The notes beneath the pieces were generated by a model. It was not told the DNA's origin. It did not search any database and worked only from the letters and a program-made list of their open reading frames with translations. Of a stretch of 39,234 nt of DNA, positions 34,057 to 39,234 are shown piece by piece. Position numbers and translations under genes: made by a program. The stretch's first letter is position 1, and each line of letters opens with the position of its first letter. Origin of the DNA: Bacteroidota bacterium (GTDB taxonomy: Bacteria; Bacteroidota; Bacteroidia; Bacteroidales; F082); assembly GCA_023396415.1 (NCBI GenBank), contig JAEWWJ010000019.1, forward strand, positions 1 through 39,234, read 5' to 3'.

Positions 34057-34064
34057 CAAATGTA
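34057..34064 (-). promoter_or_regulatory. -7 promoter box of the gmhA operon
   Basis: Minus strand TACATTTG, a perfect -7 element, 18 bases before ATG 34038. It is the only promoter I see for the four leftward genes down to glnN. Confidence 0.65.
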
Positions 34065-34206
34065 GTTATTATCCCCGAAAAGTAGCCCTCCCCTTTTTGG
34101 CATAAAATCTGATGCGAAAAAAACGAAACAAAACTTGAGATTTTTTACCATAGAGGATACAATAAAACTGTTTTTAGACGTTTTGCGAAAGCCTTTAGAA
34201 AAAAGC

Positions 34207-34237
34207 TTGCATAATCCCAAGTCAGGTTTTAATTTTG
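34207..34237 (+). promoter_or_regulatory. Promoter of the acidic ExoX-C-like gene
   Basis: TTG (34207-34209), 20 bases, TAATTTTG (34230-34237): an ideal Bacteroidota promoter, 45 bases before the ATG. Confidence 0.7.
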
Positions 34238-34282
34238 GCAAAAATATTGATTGAGTAACCATCTATACAATCTATCAGCGAT

Positions 34283-34639
34283 ATGAAATTTTATGACATT
34301 GATTCCGAGTTCACTTTTGGGAAATATGAGGGGAAAACAATTAAGGATGTCTTTGAAAAGGACCCCAAGTATATTGATTTTTGCTTCAATAATATTGATG
34401 AGTTTTATGTTTCTCCCGATGTGCTAAAGGAGCTGCGTTCACTTGATCCTCGTTTTGACGGCGCTAAAAATTCAGAAGAGTTTGATGACGATTTGCTCGA
34501 GTCGTACCTTGATGAAGCTGAAATGCTTGAGGATATTGACGATTCGTTTTTGGAAGACGATGATGTTACATGGGACGATGAAGATGATTTTGATGATGAT
34601 CTTGATTCGTTTGACGATTTTGATGACGACGACTATTAA
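34283..34639 (+). CDS. Small acidic protein with ExoX-C-like N-terminal domain
   Basis: 118 residues in two parts. Residues 1-52 contain FTFGKYEGKTIKDVFEKDPK (about 10-29), the pattern of the small domain found at the C-terminus of exodeoxyribonuclease X and in stand-alone proteins. The rest, from about 67, is extremely acidic and ends in repeated Asp-Asp-Phe clusters, so the tail is disordered and DNA-mimic-like in charge. No signal peptide. The ExoX-C assignment is from motif recall and its function is not known. It is a single gene with an ideal promoter and a strong terminator, which argues that it is real despite low complexity. Confidence 0.8.
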   Translation: MKFYDIDSEFTFGKYEGKTIKDVFEKDPKYIDFCFNNIDEFYVSPDVLKELRSLDPRFDGAKNSEEFDDDLLESYLDEAEMLEDIDDSFLEDDDVTWDDEDDFDDDLDSFDDFDDDDY

Positions 34640-34654
34640 GATGGTCTAAAACAG

Positions 34655-34691
34655 AAAAAAAGCTGTGTCTCATTGAGGCACAGCTTTTTTT
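34655..34691. terminator. Bidirectional terminator between the acidic protein and the glycan operon
   Basis: GCTGTG-T-CTC pairs with GAG-G-CACAGC around ATT, flanked by seven A residues on one side and seven T residues on the other. Confidence 0.92.
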
Positions 34692-34735
34692 ATGACTACT
34701 GTGGTTTTTTTTGCCACAGAAAATTCAAAAATATT

Positions 34736-36010
34736 TTACTTCAAATAAGTCAAAATGGCAGTTGCGTAGGCCTCCCAACTCATATTTTTTGAAGTAGCGG
34801 CCACATTTTTTCTGTCAATAGGGTTTTCTATGGCCTTTTGCATGGTGGTTTTCATGGAGGCTATATCGCGATCGGCAGCAAGATAGCCGTTAAACCCATC
34901 TTTTATGGTTTCCGTAAAATGACCCACTTTTGTAGCCACCATCGGCATATTGAAGTTATAACCGATGGATTCCACCCCTGAAGGTGTCGCCGTGAGATAA
35001 AACAGCAAAAGATTGTCGCTCACCTGAAAATACTTGGCCACCTCCTCGTTGGGCACAAACTCATTGACCACAAAAGTGCTGTCTTGAAGCTTATATTTCT
35101 CAATCAATTCCAAAGGATTGTAGTTACGTTCATCGTCTTGTTGGCGTAGAAAAAGTTTTTTAGCAAAACCAAAAAGACCTGATTTGATGCGTGTTGACAA
35201 TTTTTTGTTGTCTAAAGTGTTCCAAAACGATTCACCCACAATGAGTAAACTTACATCGTTTCTTTCTTCATTTAGACGGGCAAATGCTTCAATGGCTTGA
35301 TGTAGTCCTTTGTATTTTCGGATAAATCCGAAAAATAAAAAGACATTTTTCTTCAAGCCCATCTGCGCCTTTTGACCTTCTTTATCAAAATTTGGGTTGG
35401 GCTGAAACATATCATAAACCGGATGAAACAGCCGAACCACTTTTTTGGTTTTGGGCGCAATTTTTTCGTTGTCGTTTACCACCGCAAACTGTTTTTTAGG
35501 GAACAGCTGCTTCAGCTGATCAGCCGTTTGTCCGGCGTGCACCACATAAGCGTCAGCATGTCCAATTCCCAAACGGGTGAAGCGGTTATCTAAGGCGCTG
35601 CCTTCTTTTTGGATGACAAAATGCAAGTCGAAAATAACTTTGGTGTTGGGTAGCTTTTTCAAACCGCGGGCGATATACCCCAACGGAAGACCCTGAACGG
35701 CAATGGCCCATTGAAAAATGACCATGTCGGCTTGCAAAGAACGAATCAAGCGGATGGTTTTTTGCCAACTTGCCGGATTGTTGTAATTGGTAACATAATG
35801 CACCTTGATACGGGTGCCTTCAAGTTGGTCTTTGATGCTCTTGCGGTCAATAAAATCGCGTGGAATAATGGCCGGATATTGTTGGGTCCAACTTACGATA
35901 ATCACTTCTGTATCAGGTATTTTGTCGAAAGCTTTTGCCAACGAAGTGTTGTAATTGGCGATGCCTCCTTTGAACTGTGGTCCCGGACCAAAACAAACAA
36001 TACGGGTCAT
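34736..36010 (-). CDS. Family 4 glycosyltransferase
   Basis: 424 residues from ATG 36010. A longer frame starts at 36046, but a promoter-like CAccTTTG with TTG 19 bases upstream separates them. Two Rossmann halves of the GT-B fold: the N-terminal FGPGPQFKGGIANYN (glycine-rich acceptor loop) and the C-terminal LFFGFIRKYKGLHQAIEAF and TPSGVESIGYNFNMPMVAT, the E-x7-type nucleotide-sugar binding site of GT4 retaining enzymes. It transfers a sugar to a growing surface glycan; sugar and acceptor are unknown. Last gene of the leftward glycan cluster, ending at a strong terminator. Confidence 0.9.
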   Translation of the reverse strand: MTRIVCFGPGPQFKGGIANYNTSLAKAFDKIPDTEVIIVSWTQQYPAIIPRDFIDRKSIKDQLEGTRIKVHYVTNYNNPASWQKTIRLIRSLQADMVIFQWAIAVQGLPLGYIARGLKKLPNTKVIFDLHFVIQKEGSALDNRFTRLGIGHADAYVVHAGQTADQLKQLFPKKQFAVVNDNEKIAPKTKKVVRLFHPVYDMFQPNPNFDKEGQKAQMGLKKNVFLFFGFIRKYKGLHQAIEAFARLNEERNDVSLLIVGESFWNTLDNKKLSTRIKSGLFGFAKKLFLRQQDDERNYNPLELIEKYKLQDSTFVVNEFVPNEEVAKYFQVSDNLLLFYLTATPSGVESIGYNFNMPMVATKVGHFTETIKDGFNGYLAADRDIASMKTTMQKAIENPIDRKNVAATSKNMSWEAYATAILTYLK

Positions 36011-36104
36011 GCTGATATTTTTAGCAAAGGTGAATTGGTGTTTCACTTCTGCAACGGATTGCGAAAATGAAATAAAGTACTATGCTTCAACTTTAAAAAA
36101 GTAA

Positions 36105-37151
36105 TTACAACTTAAGTAACTCTTTTTGACGAAGATATACCCTTTCCATTCCTTCCTTCATACTGATTTTAGGTTTCCAGTTGAATTTTTCGTTGACCAC
36201 ATCCATATTGGCGTAGCGTGAATGAACACCAACCGGCTTATCCAACAATGGTTTCACTGTTGGTTCATATCCTGCAATTTCACCAAACAAGGAGATTAAT
36301 TCCAAGAAAGAGGTGAGCCTGCCCGATCCAATATTGTAGGCTGATCCGTCGGATACATTGTCGAGCAACATAAAAATGAAGTCGAGCACATCATCAATAT
36401 GAACGAAATCGCGGCCTTGTTTGCCACTCCCCCACACTTCAAACGGGTTTTCTTTTCTGGCGGCGCGAGCAGCCAGGGCAGGCACGGGATAGGATTGTTC
36501 TTGGTCTTCGCCATAACCCGAAAAAGGCCGTATGCAAGCTACCCGCACCCCATAATGTTGGGCAGCTATTTTGGCAAGAAACTCACCGGTGAGCTTCGAC
36601 CAGCCATAAGTCATGTCGGGTGTTCCAAGGTTTTTATCAAAGTCAATATCACCTTCGCTAAGTGCAATCGCACCATCCGTTGTTTGTAAACTTACCGGAT
36701 AAGCCGCGCTGGAGCTGGGATACAACACGCGTTGCGGTTTGTGTTGTGTGACCCAATAAAAGAATTCAGCGTCAATACTCAAGTCGAGGGCAACGATCAT
36801 CGGATCGCCTTCAATTTTCATGCGGCCTCCAACAATGGCGGCAAAATGAAAGACATCATCAAAACGGTCAAATTCAATACCGTATTTTTCTTGGATGTAG
36901 CGTGGCTGCTGGCGCATGTAGAACAGCAGATTACGAAAATCGCCTTTCCAAAAAAACAACCTGCCAGCAGCACCAATCACCTCGAGGTCTTGGTTTTTTG
37001 TTGAAACAAAGTTGGGCAGCCATTCCGAAGGATGACGACCGATACTCAAATCGTCAACCATAAACACCTTATCTTCTGTGGTTTGTAACAAACGCTTGAC
37101 CATGTTGCGGCCAACAAAACCACAACCTCCCGAAACCAAATGAATTTTCAT
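36105..37151 (-). CDS. NAD-dependent sugar-nucleotide epimerase/dehydratase
   Basis: 348 residues, extended SDR. GGCGFVG (8-14) binds NAD; FHFAAIVGG, a Ser triad in YPSSSAAYP, and YGWSK (YxxxK) form the active site. RPFSGYGEDQ and GRDFVHIDDV are canonical for UDP/GDP-sugar epimerases. The GGRMKIEG segment after the AA motif resembles GDP-mannose-epimerase relatives, but the exact substrate cannot be set. It would supply an activated sugar for the flanking glycosyltransferases. It starts 15 bases after the GT2 stop, within one operon. Confidence 0.9.
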   Translation of the reverse strand: MKIHLVSGGCGFVGRNMVKRLLQTTEDKVFMVDDLSIGRHPSEWLPNFVSTKNQDLEVIGAAGRLFFWKGDFRNLLFYMRQQPRYIQEKYGIEFDRFDDVFHFAAIVGGRMKIEGDPMIVALDLSIDAEFFYWVTQHKPQRVLYPSSSAAYPVSLQTTDGAIALSEGDIDFDKNLGTPDMTYGWSKLTGEFLAKIAAQHYGVRVACIRPFSGYGEDQEQSYPVPALAARAARKENPFEVWGSGKQGRDFVHIDDVLDFIFMLLDNVSDGSAYNIGSGRLTSFLELISLFGEIAGYEPTVKPLLDKPVGVHSRYANMDVVNEKFNWKPKISMKEGMERVYLRQKELLKL

Positions 37152-37166
37152 TGCAAATATTAATTG

Positions 37167-38108
37167 TTAGATTTTTATTTTTTCTTTGATGGTGTATGCT
37201 CCGCCAACGCTGCGCGACGATTGCGATACCAGCTCTGCAAGAAAGCCGGTTAGGAAAAGCTGTGTACCGATGACCATGGCCAAAAGACCGAAATAAAATA
37301 GAGGTCGCTCAGTCATTTTATAGGCTTGGTGGAAAAATTTCGAATAAGTCAAATATCCGGCAATACCAAGACCAAACATAAAAATGAAAGAACCCATGCT
37401 TCCGAAAAAGTGCATCGGACGTTTGCCGAATTTAGAGGTGAACGTAATAGTAAGCAAATCGAGGTAACCCTTTATCAGTCGGCTCATGCCATATTTTGAT
37501 TTTCCATATTTCCGTTCGTGATGTTGCACAACCTTTTCGGTGATGCGCCCATAACCCGCCCATTTTGCAATCAGTGGAATGTAGCGGTGCATTTCCCCCT
37601 GCACTTCGATGTTTTTAACCAGTTCGCCTTTATAGGCTTTTAGTCCGCAATTGAAATCGTGAAGGGGTATTTTGCTGATCATCCGTGTGGTACGATTAAA
37701 CAGCCGCGACGGAAGGGTCTTTGATATTGGATCATGTCGGTGTTTTTTCCATCCTGAAACGAGATCGAAATTTTCAATGGCAATCATTCGATAAAGCTCA
37801 GGAATTTCATCGGGGCTGTCTTGCAGATCAGCATCTAAGGTTATAACTACCTTGCCCTTTGCTGCTGCAAAGCCTTCGTTTAAGGCAGCTGATTTGCCAT
37901 AGTTTCGACGAAATGAAATAGCTTTGAGCTCGGGAAAAGTTTGTGAAAGTTGTTCAATCACTTGCCACGACCGATCTTTCGATCCATCATCCACATAGAT
38001 GAGTTCAAAATCAATATTGAGGCCGCGACAAACACGTGCCAACCATTCCGTTAGTTCGGGCAATGAGGCTTCCTCATTATATAAGGGTACAACGATAGAA
38101 AGATCCAT
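37167..38108 (-). CDS. Family 2 glycosyltransferase with C-terminal membrane helices
   Basis: 313 residues. The GT-A domain has SIVVPLYNEEASL, YVDDGSKDRS (38-47), the metal-binding DAD (92-94, LDADLQD) and HDFNCGLKAY. Two membrane helices follow (about 237-257 and 270-293). This is the DPM1/GtrB/ArnC architecture: such enzymes move a sugar from a nucleotide donor to polyprenyl phosphate at the cytosolic face of the inner membrane for flipping. The sugar is unknown. It lies 17 bases after a DUF4199 gene and 15 before the epimerase, in one leftward operon. Confidence 0.93.
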   Translation of the reverse strand: MDLSIVVPLYNEEASLPELTEWLARVCRGLNIDFELIYVDDGSKDRSWQVIEQLSQTFPELKAISFRRNYGKSAALNEGFAAAKGKVVITLDADLQDSPDEIPELYRMIAIENFDLVSGWKKHRHDPISKTLPSRLFNRTTRMISKIPLHDFNCGLKAYKGELVKNIEVQGEMHRYIPLIAKWAGYGRITEKVVQHHERKYGKSKYGMSRLIKGYLDLLTITFTSKFGKRPMHFFGSMGSFIFMFGLGIAGYLTYSKFFHQAYKMTERPLFYFGLLAMVIGTQLFLTGFLAELVSQSSRSVGGAYTIKEKIKI

Positions 38109-38125
38109 GGATAAAAATGAGTGAC

Positions 38126-38644
38126 TTAGAGTTGAATGTTCTTGTCTTTTTTAACAAACAATGCCAAAATGGCTCCTAAAACAATGGAAATGAGCGGCAT
38201 CATCCATAAGCTTTTGATGAAAGCTTTCATAGGATCCATGCTCTCCTTCATGGTGTCAATCATTGTATCAAGCGATTCCTCAGGCACTTTGCCTTCCATG
38301 CTGTAAATAAAGTTGTCCAATTGCTTAGTCATATAAGTTGGATCAATGTATTCATTCAGTATGACCGAAAAAATACTGTTGATGTAAAAGGCGACTACCA
38401 AGGCAACAGCTCCTACCAACCAAGCTTGGAGAAAGTTGATTTTTCCAAGCAGAAATGTGTCACGTGTTTTGTTGATGGCCCATACGGCCATGAAAATCAT
38501 CAACCCGAAGGTGATGAGTCCGTTGAGTATTGCATACACGGGGCTGAAAATATTCATGTCCAGAACGTACATTACTACGGTGTAGGCCACAAGTGCCAAT
38601 CCGGTGATCAATCCGTGTTTTAAAGCTACATGAAGTGGTGCCAT
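38126..38644 (-). CDS. DUF4199 membrane protein (second of a tandem pair)
   Basis: 172 residues from ATG 38644; an upstream start at 38710 would overlap the preceding gene. Four predicted membrane helices: ITGLALVAYTVVMYVL, VYAILNGLITFGLMIFMAV, a third around FLQAWLVGAVALVVAFYIN, and a last helix at SLWMMPLISIVLGAILALFV before a Lys-rich end. The loop between helices three and four is charged and Met-rich. This is the DUF4199 pattern of Bacteroidota inner-membrane proteins, function unknown. It follows its paralogue by 19 bases and precedes the GT2 gene. Confidence 0.85.
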   Translation of the reverse strand: MAPLHVALKHGLITGLALVAYTVVMYVLDMNIFSPVYAILNGLITFGLMIFMAVWAINKTRDTFLLGKINFLQAWLVGAVALVVAFYINSIFSVILNEYIDPTYMTKQLDNFIYSMEGKVPEESLDTMIDTMKESMDPMKAFIKSLWMMPLISIVLGAILALFVKKDKNIQL

Positions 38645-38663
38645 ATTTTTAAATTTTTTAAGG

Positions 38664-39194
38664 TTAAAGGTCGGTGATATCACGACGGCTTCGTCGAGCA
38701 AAGATAGCAATTAAAAAAGCAAACACCGGGAGCAAAACGATATTTACAACGAAGTAGTAAACCGATAAGGATATCGGACTTAAAAGTTTAGTAATGAGTT
38801 GCTTACGCTCTTTCATGCTGTCAAACGTCTTTGTAACATCAGTAGCCAATAATTCTGCATGAAGCTGAGAGGCACGCTGTTGCAAAGCAGGAATGAAAAG
38901 GTTTCCGTAAACATAATATATCATCAATGACATGACTACTGCCGAAACAAATCCGGTGAGCATGGCGATTCGAAATCCTTGGCTGAAATGCAAAACACCT
39001 AAGCCAAAATTTTCACGCAAACGTTTGGCAGCATGATACATACCAAACAAAGGCAGCAGATAAATCAACACATACAAGAGCGAAAAGGAGCTGATGGCAA
39101 GGTTAAAAAGCAACAGCTGCAACAAAAAAACCAGCATCCCGAGAAAGAAACCCGTTAAGATTCCTACGAGCCAGAAATGTTTTTTTTTGTACAT
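38664..39194 (-). CDS. DUF4199 membrane protein (first of a tandem pair)
   Basis: 176 residues with four predicted membrane helices and a long loop between helices three and four, the same plan as the next gene but with little identity, so the duplication is old. HFSQGFRIAMLTGFVSAVVMS in the centre is the most family-like segment. It ends in a basic ARRSRRDITDL tail. First visible gene of the leftward glycan operon; about 40 bases remain to the window edge, containing a possible -7-like CAAAAC/TTTTG stretch but no clear promoter. Confidence 0.83.
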   Translation of the reverse strand: MYKKKHFWLVGILTGFFLGMLVFLLQLLLFNLAISSFSLLYVLIYLLPLFGMYHAAKRLRENFGLGVLHFSQGFRIAMLTGFVSAVVMSLMIYYVYGNLFIPALQQRASQLHAELLATDVTKTFDSMKERKQLITKLLSPISLSVYYFVVNIVLLPVFAFLIAIFARRSRRDITDL

Positions 39195-39234
39195 CTATCT
39201 ATCAATGTTTTGACGCTGTTGTTGTGTGCAAACT

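Noticed and set aside
34041..34262. 73-residue minus-strand frame upstream of gmhA
   Set aside because: It runs through the gmhA promoter and opposite the promoter of the acidic gene; low-complexity translation.
1..39234. CRISPR arrays, rRNA genes, insertion sequences and known defence genes
   Set aside because: No regularly spaced repeats, rRNA sequence, transposase motif or defence-family protein was seen; apart from the integrase, the genes are core or envelope functions.

Overview
The window is a piece of a Bacteroidota chromosome. Nearly every gene is preceded by the phylum's characteristic -7 promoter element TAnnTTTG, with no Shine-Dalgarno site or only a weak one. It also carries typical Bacteroidota families: a type III glutamine synthetase, a subtilisin-like protease with a type IX secretion C-terminal domain, DUF3127, DUF4831 and DUF4199 proteins, and a PorT-like outer-membrane barrel. 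Kdo and heptose genes show a Gram-negative LPS-type envelope. The species cannot be fixed from the sequence alone.

Layout. (1) 1-1323 is the edge of an integrated element: a tyrosine recombinase, cut by the window start, fires away from the 3' end of a tRNA-Gly(CCC). (2) 1416-6291 holds a membrane-anchored TylF-family methyltransferase, a tiny sorting-signal protein (PID-CTERM-like) and a 1284-residue T9SS-secreted S8 protease. (3) 6551-12899 is housekeeping: smpB plus a periplasmic thioredoxin, aroQ, an SDR, a three-gene operon (Ni/Co-type transporter, outer-membrane barrel, rex), truA and an unrecognised protein. (4) 13040-16015 has two convergent acyl-CoA dehydrogenases sharing a bidirectional terminator. 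(5) 16154-22741 has divergent clpC and gyrA around a 307-base regulatory region, then a TPR lipoprotein-like or periplasmic protein. (6) 23026-29085 has mgtE, msrA, a DUF3127 protein with an SSB-like acidic tip, an EamA exporter, a TIP30-like NAD(P)-binding protein, kdsA and DUF4831. (7) 29255-34038 is a tight leftward operon gmhA-gmhB-sodium symporter-glnN. (8) 34283-34639 is an acidic ExoX-C-like protein. (9) 34736-39194 is a leftward envelope-glycan operon: two DUF4199 membrane proteins, a GT2 with membrane helices, a sugar-nucleotide epimerase and a GT4.

How it fits together. Kdo synthesis (kdsA), heptose synthesis (gmhA/gmhB) and the glycosyltransferase operon all supply the cell envelope. 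SmpB, ClpC, MsrA and the thioredoxin serve protein quality control, and Rex senses the NADH/NAD+ balance. I found no CRISPR array, rRNA, insertion sequence or recognisable defence locus. Most of the window is ordinary core genome. The places most worth a second look are the tRNA-associated integrated element that continues off the left edge, the protease/PID-CTERM pair, the transporter-barrel-rex operon, and the gmhAB-symporter-glnN operon.
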